Shown here: positions 17,260 to 25,633 of the stretch, one piece after another
Position numbering within the stretch: position 1 is the first letter of the stretch
How the letters are laid out: each line of letters starts with the position of its first letter
Assembly (NCBI GenBank): GCA_050250665.1
Contig: JBFWOF010000006.1
Location: 1-64,000, forward strand
Length of the DNA: 64,000 nucleotides
DNA from: JADKFD01 sp050250665
Lineage (GTDB): Bacteria > Pseudomonadota > Gammaproteobacteria > Xanthomonadales > SZUA-5
Direction: 5' to 3'
The notes under the pieces: generated by a model
The model's input: only the letters and a program-made list of their open reading frames with translations
The model's database searches: none
Told to the model about the DNA's origin: nothing
Made by a program: the position numbers and the translations under genes

Positions 17260-18207
17260 ATGAACAGCCGCTGCCGACTGGCCATCCATGGTGGCGCCGG
17301 GGTCATTGATCGGGCCACGCTGACGCCGGCGCGTGAGACCGAATTCCGTTTCGCCTTGGCGCGCATCGCCGGAGCCGCCTGGGCCAGCCTGCAGGCGGGC
17401 GCCAGCGCGCTGGACGTGGTCGAGCAGGCGGTGCGCGATCTGGAAGATTTCCCGCTGTTCAATGCCGGCCACGGGGCGGTGCTGAACGCCGATGGCGTGG
17501 CCGAGATGGATGCCTCGATCATGGACGGGCGCAGCCGCGCTGCCGGCGCGGTGGCCGGCGTCAGGACGCCTCGGCACCCGGTGACGCTGGCGCGGGCGGT
17601 CATGGAAGGCAGCGAGCACGTGCTGCTGGTCGGCGAGGGTGCCGACCGCTACGCCGCCGAATGCGGGATCGAACAGGCCGACCCCGCCTACTTCATCACC
17701 GCCGAGCGCGCCGAGCAGCAGAAGCTGGCGGCACTCAGCGGGCGGGTGACACTGGATCACGACCCGCTGTACACCGGCCCGAATCCGGCCGACAAGACCG
17801 GCACCGTCGGCGCCGTGGCGCGGGATGCCGAAGGCCATCTGGCAGCCGCGACATCCACCGGCGGCATGACCAACAAGCACCCCGGCCGCGCCGGCGACAC
17901 CCCGATCATCGGCGCCGGCACCTGGGCCGAAGATCAGAGCTGTGCGGTCTCGGCCACCGGCCACGGCGAATTCTTCATTCGCTCAAGCCTGGCTTTCGAT
18001 GTGCATGCACGGATGGTCTATGGCGGCGCCGATCTGGCCTCAGCCTGCGCCGGCGCCCTGGGCCGCGTGGCCGATCTCGGTGGCACCGGCGGCCTGATCG
18101 CCATCGACCGCGAAGGCCAGATTGCCCTGCCCTACAATTCCGAAGGCATGTACCGGGCCTGGGTAGGCGCCGACGGCCATCTGCAGGTGGCGATCTACCA
18201 GCTGTAG
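17260..18207 (+). CDS. Isoaspartyl peptidase/L-asparaginase (Ntn hydrolase)
   Basis: Threonine-type N-terminal nucleophile hydrolase of 315 residues that removes beta-aspartyl residues from peptides and hydrolyses L-asparagine. The precursor would self-cleave in front of the threonine in DKTGTVGAVA near 178, giving alpha and beta chains. IHGGAG at the N-terminus, FNAGHGAVLN, MDGRSRAAGAVAGV, STGGMTNKHPGRAGDTPIIGAGT and ATGHGEFFIR are all family motifs. GGGAGGG precedes the ATG at 17260. Its position 19 bases after pmbA suggests cotranscription for peptide turnover. The TAG stop (18205-18207) lies inside the terminal GTAGGAGC of a palindromic repeat. Confidence 0.92.
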   Translation: MNSRCRLAIHGGAGVIDRATLTPARETEFRFALARIAGAAWASLQAGASALDVVEQAVRDLEDFPLFNAGHGAVLNADGVAEMDASIMDGRSRAAGAVAGVRTPRHPVTLARAVMEGSEHVLLVGEGADRYAAECGIEQADPAYFITAERAEQQKLAALSGRVTLDHDPLYTGPNPADKTGTVGAVARDAEGHLAAATSTGGMTNKHPGRAGDTPIIGAGTWAEDQSCAVSATGHGEFFIRSSLAFDVHARMVYGGADLASACAGALGRVADLGGTGGLIAIDREGQIALPYNSEGMYRAWVGADGHLQVAIYQL

Positions 18208-18277
18208 GAGCGACCTTGCGTCGCGACCTCGGACCCACATCGGTGCGTCACCGGTCGCGACGCGAGGTCGCTCCTAC
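18204..18277. repeat. GTAGGAGCG palindrome overlapping a stop codon
   Basis: Palindrome opening GTAGGAGCGACCTTGCGTCG and closing GCGAGGTCGCTCCTAC. Its first bases include the TAG stop of the isoaspartyl peptidase gene. A partial further copy (GTAGGAACAACCTCG on the minus strand) runs up to 18300 and includes the TAG stop of the convergent fmdB-like gene. Confidence 0.85.
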
Positions 18278-18297
18278 GACCTGAGACGAGGTTGTTC

Positions 18298-18657
18298 CTA
18301 CGCTGCGGGCGGGCTCGGCGGCGGGCTGGCCGGCTTCTCGACCTTGGTCTCGGTCTTGGTCTCGGTTTTCGTCTCGGGCTTGCTCTCGGACTTCGCCGTT
18401 TCCGAGCTGCTGCCCTCGGCCTTGGCTTCACCGCCGCCGGAACTGCCTTCGACCAGATTGCGCTTCTTGTCGTTCTCACCCTTGAAATCGGTTTCGTACC
18501 AACCGCCGCCTTTCAGGCGGAAGGCCGCCGCGGTCAACGCACGCTTGATCTCCGCCGGACCGCACACGGGACAATCGGTGGGATCAGGGTCGGACATCTT
18601 CTGCAGACGGTCAAAGCGCTTTCCGCAGCTCAGGCATTCGAATTCGTAGATGGGCAT
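18298..18657 (-). CDS. FmdB family zinc ribbon protein with charged tail
   Basis: Small protein of 119 residues. The N-terminal 50 residues are an FmdB-type zinc ribbon (PIYEFECLSCGKRFD and DCPVCG), with four cysteines to bind zinc. GGGWYETDFK is the typical segment after the ribbon. The last 50 residues are low-complexity, rich in Lys, Glu, Ser and Thr with KTETKTETK repeats, then a proline-alanine end. FmdB-like proteins are described as putative regulators but the role is unproven. Its stop codon lies within repeat-like sequence and the gene is convergent with the isoaspartyl peptidase. Confidence 0.88.
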   Translation of the reverse strand: MPIYEFECLSCGKRFDRLQKMSDPDPTDCPVCGPAEIKRALTAAAFRLKGGGWYETDFKGENDKKRNLVEGSSGGGEAKAEGSSSETAKSESKPETKTETKTETKVEKPASPPPSPPAA

Positions 18658-19159
18658 GGGGCAACCAGATCAGTGACGCATGGGCAGCCGATATGGGGGC
18701 AGGCGCGGCCGATTCAAGCGGCGCGCCCTTTGGTAGGCCGGGTCCGCGCGCCCGGACCGTGCGGATGTGCGCAAGGACAGCAAGCGCGCGGCGCCCGGCG
18801 AGCGCAGCCGCGGCCGCCGGCGCGATCAGCCCTGGTGCAGCTTTCTAGCCGCCGCGCGCCGGAGCCGCGCTACGTCGGGACCCATCTGCGATTCTCCGCG
18901 TTCTCTGCGCACCTCTGCGTACTCTGCGTTCCGCTTCTGGTATCGGCTCGCGACAGCGCAGCCGCGGCCGCCGGCGCGGACAAGCGCTTTAACGCAGAGA
19001 ACGCTGAGAGACGCTGAGAACGCGGAGGAAAGCTCGTTCAGGCTCTGCTTCTCTCCGTGTTCTCTCTGCTTTTCCTCGGCGTACTCTGCGTTCCGCTTCT
19101 GGTCACGGCTCGCGACACTGCAGCCGCGCTACGCGAGGATCGCGGCGCAAGCTCCAGGA
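18658..19159. repeat. Repeat island with a duplicated 52-base block
   Basis: No gene is visible. 18723-18875 holds a GTAGGCCGGGTCC/GCGCGCCGGAGCCGCGCTAC element like that at 55667-55827. 18884-19108 holds CTCTGCG-type inverted arms. A block beginning GTACTCTGCGTTCCGCTTCT occurs twice in direct orientation (about 18919-18972 and 19081-19133), 162 bases apart, so part of the island was duplicated. Confidence 0.7.
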
Positions 19160-20029
19160 TCAGGGCTTGACCAGATCGCCATAGCTGTCGGGGCGGCGGT
19201 CGCGGTAGAAGGCCCAGATGTTGCGCACTTCGCGGATCTGTTCCAGATCCAGATCGGCGACGATCAACTCGCTCTGGTCGCGGCTGCCCACCGCCAGCAT
19301 CTGCCCGCGGGGATCGCAGAAATAGCTCTGGCCGTAGAACTCGCCGATGTTCCATGGGGCTTCGATGCCGACGCGGTTGATGGCGCCGATGAAATAGGCG
19401 TTGGCCACCGCATGCGCGGGCTGTTCCAGTTTCCACAGGTACTCGGACAATCCCGCCACGGTGGCGGAGGGGTTGAACACGATCTCGGCGCCGTTCAATC
19501 CCAGCGCGCGGGCGCCTTCGGGGAAATGGCGGTCGTAGCAGATGTAGACGCCGACCCTGGCATAGGCGGTGTCGAACACCGGATAGCCAAGGTTGCCGGG
19601 GCGGAAATAGAACTTCTCCCAGAAGCCGGGCGCGCAGTGCGGAATATGGTTCTTGCGGTACTTGCCGAGATAGCGCCCATCGGCATCGATGACCGCGGCG
19701 GTGTTGTAGTAGATGCCCGGGCCATCCTCCTCGTAGATCGGCACCACGATCACCATCTGATGCTGGCGTGCCTTCTCCTGCATCAGCTGCACCGTGGGAC
19801 CGTCGGGAATGCGCTCGGCCGAGGCATACCAGCGCGGGTGCTGCTCGGCGCAGAAATAGGGCCCGGTAAAGATCTCCTGCATGCACAGGATCTGCACGCC
19901 GGCCGCGCCGGCCTGGTCAACGAACTCCAGCGTGCGGGCGATGTTGGCCTCGCGGATCTGCTCCAGCGAATCTTCGGCGGAACCGGCGAGCGTGGCCTGG
20001 ATCAATCCACATTTGACGAAGCGCGGCAT
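19160..20029 (-). CDS. Carbon-nitrogen hydrolase, beta-ureidopropionase-like
   Basis: Nitrilase-superfamily amidase of 289 residues. The Glu-Lys-Cys triad is visible: E in CMQEIFTGPYF, K in KYRKNHIP and C in GVYICYDRHFPE. The PSATVAGLSEYLWKLEQPAHA and INRVG segments closely resemble beta-ureidopropionase (N-carbamoyl-beta-alanine amidohydrolase), which completes reductive pyrimidine breakdown; N-carbamoylputrescine amidase is a less likely alternative. No dihydropyrimidinase gene is adjacent to support the pathway. The ATG at 20029 has GGAG ten bases upstream. Flanked on both sides by CTCTGCG-type repeats. Confidence 0.85.
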   Translation of the reverse strand: MPRFVKCGLIQATLAGSAEDSLEQIREANIARTLEFVDQAGAAGVQILCMQEIFTGPYFCAEQHPRWYASAERIPDGPTVQLMQEKARQHQMVIVVPIYEEDGPGIYYNTAAVIDADGRYLGKYRKNHIPHCAPGFWEKFYFRPGNLGYPVFDTAYARVGVYICYDRHFPEGARALGLNGAEIVFNPSATVAGLSEYLWKLEQPAHAVANAYFIGAINRVGIEAPWNIGEFYGQSYFCDPRGQMLAVGSRDQSELIVADLDLEQIREVRNIWAFYRDRRPDSYGDLVKP

Positions 20030-20277
20030 GGGTGATCTCCCAACCTGAGATTGTTCCATTGTCGCAAAAGGCGCGCTCCTGTGGGTCAGGACATAGCCTG
20101 CGTTCGCGCTGGAGCTGGACACAGAGGACACAGAGGAAAAGCAGAGAGAACACAAAGGAAGGCAAGGTCAGAATTGGCTGCTCTCTGCGTGCTCTCCGCT
20201 TTTCCTCTGCGATCTCTGCGCCAAGCTCTTTGGTCCGGTTGTGCGACCGGCGAGCGGTCTTTGCCTTGCCTCAGGAC
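20030..20277. repeat. CTCTGCG-type inverted repeat
   Basis: Left arm (about 20109-20155) contains ACACAGAGGACACAGAGG and AAGCAGAGAGAAC. Right arm (about 20182-20245) contains CTCTCTGCG, TTTTCCTCTGCG and ATCTCTGCG. No gene is visible in this gap. Confidence 0.7.
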
Positions 20278-20967
20278 TCAACTGAGCCGTTCCCACAACT
20301 CCTCGAACTGCGCGCTGAACAGGCGCAGCTGTTTGGGGTCGTTGGTGACCACCAGATTCTCGTCATTGGCGCGGCTGGCACTGCGGGTCCAGTTGAAACT
20401 GCCGTTGAGCAGCCAGCGGCCATCAAACAGCGCGAACTTGTGGTGCATGTGGGCGTCGCTGTCATCCAGCGCCACCTCGATGCCGCTCTCGACCATGCGG
20501 TCGATATCGCTGCCGGCATCATGACGCTTGTGGTTGTCGCTGATCACGCGCACGGCCACGCCGCGGCGATGGGCGGCAATGATCGCCGCGCTGATGTCAT
20601 TGTCGGCGATGGTGAACACGCATACATCGACCTGCTTGCGACAGGACTGGAAGTGCCGGATCACGGCATCACGACAGTCATCGCCAGGGCTGAACCAGAC
20701 CCGGGTATCGACCGCCACCTGCGCGGCCGCCTGGTCGACCACCTTGACCACTTCGCCCAGCCATTTGATCAGCTCCGGCATCAGCGCCGACTGCGCCGGA
20801 TCCCGGCTGCGCTGCAGCACCAGATCGAAGCTGTGGTTGCGCAGCTGCCGCAGCTGCTCGATGCGCAGCGGCCGCTCGTGCAGCGCCGCGGCCAGTGCGC
20901 GCTTCTCGGCCGAGCTCAGCACGGCATCGGCAATGCTCCGTTCCAGCTGATCCAGCAGCGTCTGCAT
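20278..20967 (-). CDS. Single-HKD phospholipase D/nuclease-like protein
   Basis: Protein of 229 residues. The C-terminal domain (about 85-229) is a phospholipase D fold with one HxKx4D motif (HHKFALFD) followed by GSFNWT. Single-HKD members such as Nuc and mitochondrial PLD6/Zucchini dimerise to form one active site and act on nucleic acids or cardiolipin. The first 85 residues are helical and resemble nothing I recognise. There is no signal peptide or TM segment, so a cytoplasmic nuclease-like role is more likely than a lipid enzyme, but this is inference. The start at 20967 (MQTLLDQLERS) is chosen over upstream codons that fall in low-complexity repeat sequence. Confidence 0.8.
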   Translation of the reverse strand: MQTLLDQLERSIADAVLSSAEKRALAAALHERPLRIEQLRQLRNHSFDLVLQRSRDPAQSALMPELIKWLGEVVKVVDQAAAQVAVDTRVWFSPGDDCRDAVIRHFQSCRKQVDVCVFTIADNDISAAIIAAHRRGVAVRVISDNHKRHDAGSDIDRMVESGIEVALDDSDAHMHHKFALFDGRWLLNGSFNWTRSASRANDENLVVTNDPKQLRLFSAQFEELWERLS

Positions 20968-21479
20968 CGCGACTCCGAAGGTTCCACGGAGGGATGAGTG
21001 TAGCGGTTGCGGTGGAGCGCGGGGCACGGGCACGGGGCACGAAGCCAGACTGCGGGAGTTCGGTCTCGGTGGGCGCAGACAGGTCTGGAACGATGCCAAC
21101 ATCATTGCAGGCCGACTGATTCGACCCGAAACTGCCTACGGGCCATGAACCCCGGCGTCATTGCGACCCCGGACTTGATCCGGGGGAAGCAATCCAGGGG
21201 CGTGCGGCGATACCCTGGTTTGCTTCGTCGCTGCGCTCCTCGCAATGACGCGTCAACAACTCGCGATATGGGTTCATGGAGAGCCGGCGGGATCGGAGCG
21301 GCTCTGAGGAGGGACGCGCGCCTGCGCGGCCGCTCTTGATCTCCGGACCAGGCAAAGCGGCGCCGCAGCGCGGCGCCCTCCACAATCACGGCACGCTCGC
21401 ACCATGCCGCAACATCAAGTACTGCGACTTGCGTTGCCAGCGCGAATCCCCTGCCCCGTGCCCCCTTCCCCCTGCCCCG
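20968..21479. repeat. Repeat island bracketed by inverted G-rich tracts
   Basis: No gene. The GGGGCACGGGCACGGGGCAC tract at about 21020-21041 faces the CCCCGTG/CCCCCTGCCCCGT tract at about 21448-21480, which abuts the stop codon of the next gene. Between them lie a junction motif (21121-21153), a CCGGACTTGATCCGGGG repeat (21144-21250), the second junction motif (21251-21283) and an inverted GGCGCCGCGCTGCGGCGCC element (21303-21384). Confidence 0.75.
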
Positions 21480-24400
21480 TCAATACTGCAAGGGATGCAC
21501 CACCACCTCGGACAACGGCTCGATCGCCACCGGGCCGCGGCGCCAGTGGGCGCTGCTGGCGCCAGCGTGGTAGACATCGATGGTGGCACTGCCCAGACGC
21601 GCGCCGTCGAAGCTGAAGTCGATGAATCCGGCGGCGCTGCTGGTGGGGGCGATGGCAGTGCAGTCCGGGCAGAAGCCCTGGTAGCTGGCCATGTTCATGC
21701 GCTCGGTGGCGGCGTTGCTGCCCTGGCCCAGCACCCAGCGCGGCTGCTGGCTGCCATCGTAGAAGTAGATGATGCCGACGCGGGCGTCGCCGCCGGTGTA
21801 CAGGCTGAAGCCCCAGCCGGGCTCGGCGGCGTGGTACCAGGTGCCGTTGCGGTTGGGATTGGACGGGGTGTAGCTGGCCAGCTGCGCCTGCATGGGCTCG
21901 GTGCCGCTGCGAGTGCCCAGGGTCCAGCCGAAACTGACGTTGCCGGCATCGGCGAATTCCAGTCGCATCTGGCCGACACTGGCGCCCACCGCGGCGCTGC
22001 CATTCCAGGTGTAGCGCCTGAGCTCGGCCACCCAGGGATTGGCGCGCGGAGCCACTGCCTGATACCAGGTCGGCGTGCCGTCGTCGTTGTAGGTGTACCA
22101 GGTCACGAACTGGGTATTGCCGGCGAACTGCAGGTCCATGCCATGACCGCTGCGCGCCGGGTTGTACCAGAGCCCGGCCATCGGCTTGAGCGTGGTCGAT
22201 GTGGCATCGGCCGGATTGGAGCCCTGCTTCACTTCGATGGCATCGGCCAGGCCATCGCCATCGCGATCCACACCCAGGCGGATGCCGAGACCACGCGGCA
22301 CCACGGTCAGCGTCAGCGGCGAGCTGCTGCTGGCGCTGGCCTGCAGACTGGCTGGCGTCAGTGCCGGACTGCCGTCGCTGCTGAGGAACTGATCGCTGGC
22401 GACATCAAAGGCGTAGCCGGCGGCGCCATTGCGCGCGATCAGGTCGACCTTGCCGCTGCGAGCCAGATTCAGCAACTGCTCGGCGCGCGTCGACGCGGCG
22501 GTGGACGTCAGCGTCACCTGCTGCCCGACCGCGGCGTGGGTGTCCTTGGACTGCGGCGCCGGGGCGCTGAGGATGGGGTTGGCGTTGCCGAAATCGGAGC
22601 CGGAGAAGGCCAGCGTCAGTGCTACCAGATCGGCGATGTCCTGGTCGTTCTGCACGCTGAAGACCCGCGCCGACAGGAATTTGGCGAGCGAATCCACCGA
22701 GCCATCGTGCAGAAACCCGAAACCGGCGGTGTTGTCGAGCTGGGTCATCTCGAAGCCGGTCTTCTCGTACTGGTTGCGCAGCTGCGGCACCTTCATCGAG
22801 ACATTGGTCGAGCCATCGGTACTGACGATGCCGAGATGGTTCTCGCCCATCGGTCCAATCGGCATGATGCTGCCGCCCACCGGCACGGCGAGCACGCCGA
22901 GGAACAGTGGCCCATTCACGGCCATGCCGGTCGGCAGCGTGTGACAGCTGGCGCATTGCAGCGCGCCATCGAGCAAGCCGGTGGTGTAGAGCTGCAGGCC
23001 GCGGGTGGCGCTGCCACTGACCAGCGGAATGCCGGCCATCTGGAAACGGCCACTGGTGTAGTGGCCGGGCAAGGGCATCGAGGACGGCAATGTGTTGTCC
23101 AGATTGCGATGGGGATTGGGCGGGAAGGTGATGGTCGCGAGGAAATCCTCGAAGGCCTGCATCTCGGCGCCGGTCAGCTGCGTGTCATCACCGAGCAGGC
23201 CTTCGAAAGCCGGATTGAAGGCTTCGATGCCGGCGCGGTCGCCGCGCCAGTGCAGCGGTTCATGTCCGATGATGTCCTGCAGCGTCTGCGTGGTCATCGG
23301 GCCCTTCATGGCGTGATAGTTCTCGCAGGCCGGCGAGCCGATCACGGTGATGCAGTTCTGGTCGAAGACCTGCGGCGGCTGCGAGGGATCGCCCAGATCC
23401 CAGGCCAGCCGGTCCATGCGGCCGTCGACATGACAGGAGCCGCAGGAGACCTGCCCCAGGCCCGAGGTGCGGTGAGTGTCGTAGAGCAGCGGCCGACCCG
23501 CGCGGATCGCCGTGGGCAGCGGATTGAACACCGGCGTGCGCGAGATTTCCTGGCTCTGGACACTGTCGACCAGCGATAGCGAGGCCTCGAAGTGATTCCA
23601 GACGTAGAGGCGGTTGCGGGCATTGTCGAGGGCCAGTCCAACCGGCCCCTCGCCGACGGCGATCGGATTGCCGACGCGGGCGCCGCTGGCGTCGATGGCG
23701 ATGACGTTGTTCGACCCCAGACCCGCCACCCAGCCGCGCTGACCATCGGCGCGCCAGACGATCGCGCGGGGATCACCGATGCTGCGATTGCGCTCACTCT
23801 GCGGAACAGTGCTCGACACATAGCTCAGATGGGAATTCAGATCGCGCACCGATTTGCTGCCGCCCGGCGCCAGACTGGCGCGGGCCAGTTCCACATGGAC
23901 GAAGCGGCCATTCACCTTGGGCTCGAAGCGCACCTCGTTGAAGGCTTCGGTGCCGACCAGCGTGGCCTCGCCGCTGGCCGGATTGATCGCCAGCGCCATG
24001 CCGATGTTCATCAGTCCGGTGACGTAGCGCACGCCGAGGGTATCGACATCGATGATCGCCAGATCGCGATCGGCCAGATCCCAGCCGGCACGGCGCCCGG
24101 AGACCGTGGACAGCGAGCCGGACACGAACTCGGTCCAGTCGCCGGTGTTGTCATCGCGCCAGCGAACCTGCTCGTCACGGCGCACGATCAGCCCGACCTT
24201 GGGCGGCGGCGCCGCCGGGTTGATCGGCGGGTCGAAACTGCTGCCGACATTGGGCGGCGGATTCTGGCCGCCGTAGGGTCCGCGCGGATCGCTGACCACA
24301 TTCGGCAGTGCCACCAGTCGATCCAGCAATCCGCCGGCCAGGATTGTCGTGGCATTGCCCGACTCGAAAATCGCGGCAACGACACTGCGGCCGTCGGCAC

Positions 24401-24893
24401 TGACCGCCAGGGCGCGCGGATCCTCGGCCGCGATCGGAATCACGGTGGGCGCCAGCGTCAGGTCTTCGGTGTTGTAGACCAGCACCTGATTGGCCTGCGA
24501 GCAGCTGACAAAAGCCTTGTTGCCGGCAAAGACCACATCAAAGGGCTCATCGGCGGTCGCCAGCGTGGCTCGCACCTTGCGCGTGGCCAGATCGATGACG
24601 CTGACCGAATCGGAGATGTGATTGACCACCCACAACTCGCCGGCATTGCGGAAACGCACCGACACCGGATCGACGCCGACGACCACATGCCCCACCGACA
24701 CTGGTACCGCCTGGGAGACATCGAAGAACTGCACCCGCTGATCTGCCGTATGAGCAACCGCCAGCAACTTCTGGTCGGGACTCAGATCGAGCGCGTGAAT
24801 GGGGTGATTCTCCCAATTCACGAACGGCAAATCAGTCGCGCCCGACGATCCACTGAACAGGAAGAATGCGAGTACAGCAAGGCTGCGCTTCAT
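21480..24893 (-). CDS. Large secreted beta-propeller/di-haem cytochrome c protein
   Basis: Exported protein of 1,137 residues with a signal peptide (RSLAVLAFFLFSGSSGATD). Residues about 25-460 look like a YVTN/YncE beta-propeller (repeats such as LDLSPDQKLLAVAH, DLATRKVRATLATADEPFDVVF, ALAVSADGRSVVAA). Two haem-attachment motifs follow, CGSCH near 484 and CASCH near 646, in a segment resembling MauG/di-haem peroxidases (GPMTTQTLQDIIGHEPLHWRG). The C-terminal quarter has repeated G-W-Y-N-P motifs (GLWYNPARSGHGMDLQF, NGTWYHAAEPGWGFSLYTGG), shared with the protein at 11.5 kb. A periplasmic or surface redox role is inferred; the substrate is unknown. The stop codon abuts a G-rich repeat tract. 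Confidence 0.82.
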   Translation of the reverse strand: MKRSLAVLAFFLFSGSSGATDLPFVNWENHPIHALDLSPDQKLLAVAHTADQRVQFFDVSQAVPVSVGHVVVGVDPVSVRFRNAGELWVVNHISDSVSVIDLATRKVRATLATADEPFDVVFAGNKAFVSCSQANQVLVYNTEDLTLAPTVIPIAAEDPRALAVSADGRSVVAAIFESGNATTILAGGLLDRLVALPNVVSDPRGPYGGQNPPPNVGSSFDPPINPAAPPPKVGLIVRRDEQVRWRDDNTGDWTEFVSGSLSTVSGRRAGWDLADRDLAIIDVDTLGVRYVTGLMNIGMALAINPASGEATLVGTEAFNEVRFEPKVNGRFVHVELARASLAPGGSKSVRDLNSHLSYVSSTVPQSERNRSIGDPRAIVWRADGQRGWVAGLGSNNVIAIDASGARVGNPIAVGEGPVGLALDNARNRLYVWNHFEASLSLVDSVQSQEISRTPVFNPLPTAIRAGRPLLYDTHRTSGLGQVSCGSCHVDGRMDRLAWDLGDPSQPPQVFDQNCITVIGSPACENYHAMKGPMTTQTLQDIIGHEPLHWRGDRAGIEAFNPAFEGLLGDDTQLTGAEMQAFEDFLATITFPPNPHRNLDNTLPSSMPLPGHYTSGRFQMAGIPLVSGSATRGLQLYTTGLLDGALQCASCHTLPTGMAVNGPLFLGVLAVPVGGSIMPIGPMGENHLGIVSTDGSTNVSMKVPQLRNQYEKTGFEMTQLDNTAGFGFLHDGSVDSLAKFLSARVFSVQNDQDIADLVALTLAFSGSDFGNANPILSAPAPQSKDTHAAVGQQVTLTSTAASTRAEQLLNLARSGKVDLIARNGAAGYAFDVASDQFLSSDGSPALTPASLQASASSSSPLTLTVVPRGLGIRLGVDRDGDGLADAIEVKQGSNPADATSTTLKPMAGLWYNPARSGHGMDLQFAGNTQFVTWYTYNDDGTPTWYQAVAPRANPWVAELRRYTWNGSAAVGASVGQMRLEFADAGNVSFGWTLGTRSGTEPMQAQLASYTPSNPNRNGTWYHAAEPGWGFSLYTGGDARVGIIYFYDGSQQPRWVLGQGSNAATERMNMASYQGFCPDCTAIAPTSSAAGFIDFSFDGARLGSATIDVYHAGASSAHWRRGPVAIEPLSEVVVHPLQY

Positions 24894-24960
24894 GGATCGG
24901 TGATCTCCCGGAATCAGGGCACAGCATAGGCCCGAGCTCAGGAAAACGTGTGAGCAAATG

Positions 24961-25512
24961 TTAGGTTGACGGGCAGGTCTGTTGCAGACCGGCCTTGAGC
25001 GCCTCGATGTCGGCGGCACTGGACGGCTGCGGCTGATTGCCGCCGCCGCCGTCGAACAGCACCTGCCATTCGCCCTTGGCGTTGCGCACCCAGGTCGAGA
25101 TGAACTGCCCGGTCAGGAATTTCGACGGGCCTTGGGCCTGTGGCAGCTCCATCCAGTAGGGGCCACGCGACAGCGCCACCGCGGGATCACCGGCAATCAC
25201 GACCACGGATGGATGCCAGCCCAGGATGATCTGCTGGCCCTCGATGATGGCACTCCAGGATTCGGCCACAGCATCGGCGCCGCGGGTGGCGGCGCCGCGA
25301 CCGTCGATAAACACCGCATCCGGATGCAGATGAGCACGGAAGTCCTTCGCGTCATGGGCGGCGACGCTGGCGGCGAAGCTGGCCTCGCGAGCCCAGACCG
25401 CGCATTCGAGCGCCGTCATGGGCGGCCCCTTGGCCGGCGGCGGAGGATCGGCGGCAAGCATCGGGGTCGTGGTCAAGGCCAGAATCAGGCTGAGCAAAAG
25501 AGGCGGATTCAT
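24961..25512 (-). CDS. Exported SnoaL/DUF4440-like protein
   Basis: Exported protein of 183 residues with a signal peptide (LLLSLILALTTTPMLA). The mature part follows the NTF2-like pattern: a helix with AREASFAASVAAHDAKDFRAHLHPDAVFIDGRG, then ADAVAESWSAII, and strands ending in STWVRNAKGEWQVLFDGG. Such domains bind small ligands or act as isomerases, and many with DUF4440 have no known activity. It lies 67 bases upstream of the large cytochrome-propeller gene on the same strand, so they may be cotranscribed. Upstream is the 92-bp palindrome array. Confidence 0.8.
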   Translation of the reverse strand: MNPPLLLSLILALTTTPMLAADPPPPAKGPPMTALECAVWAREASFAASVAAHDAKDFRAHLHPDAVFIDGRGAATRGADAVAESWSAIIEGQQIILGWHPSVVVIAGDPAVALSRGPYWMELPQAQGPSKFLTGQFISTWVRNAKGEWQVLFDGGGGNQPQPSSAADIEALKAGLQQTCPST

Positions 25513-25633
25513 TTGAGACGGCTTCCTCCCGTGGCGCTGGATCCATGATCGCCGGAATTGCGCGCGGTGGCCCGTGCTGGAAGTGCGGCATGCCTACCGC
25601 CCATGGCGCTAGCGATTTTGGGGATGGCCTATC

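Noticed and set aside
21147..21339. Open frames starting MNPGVIATPDLIRGKQSR
   Set aside because: These are translations of a widespread intergenic repeat that appears at three places here, not genes.
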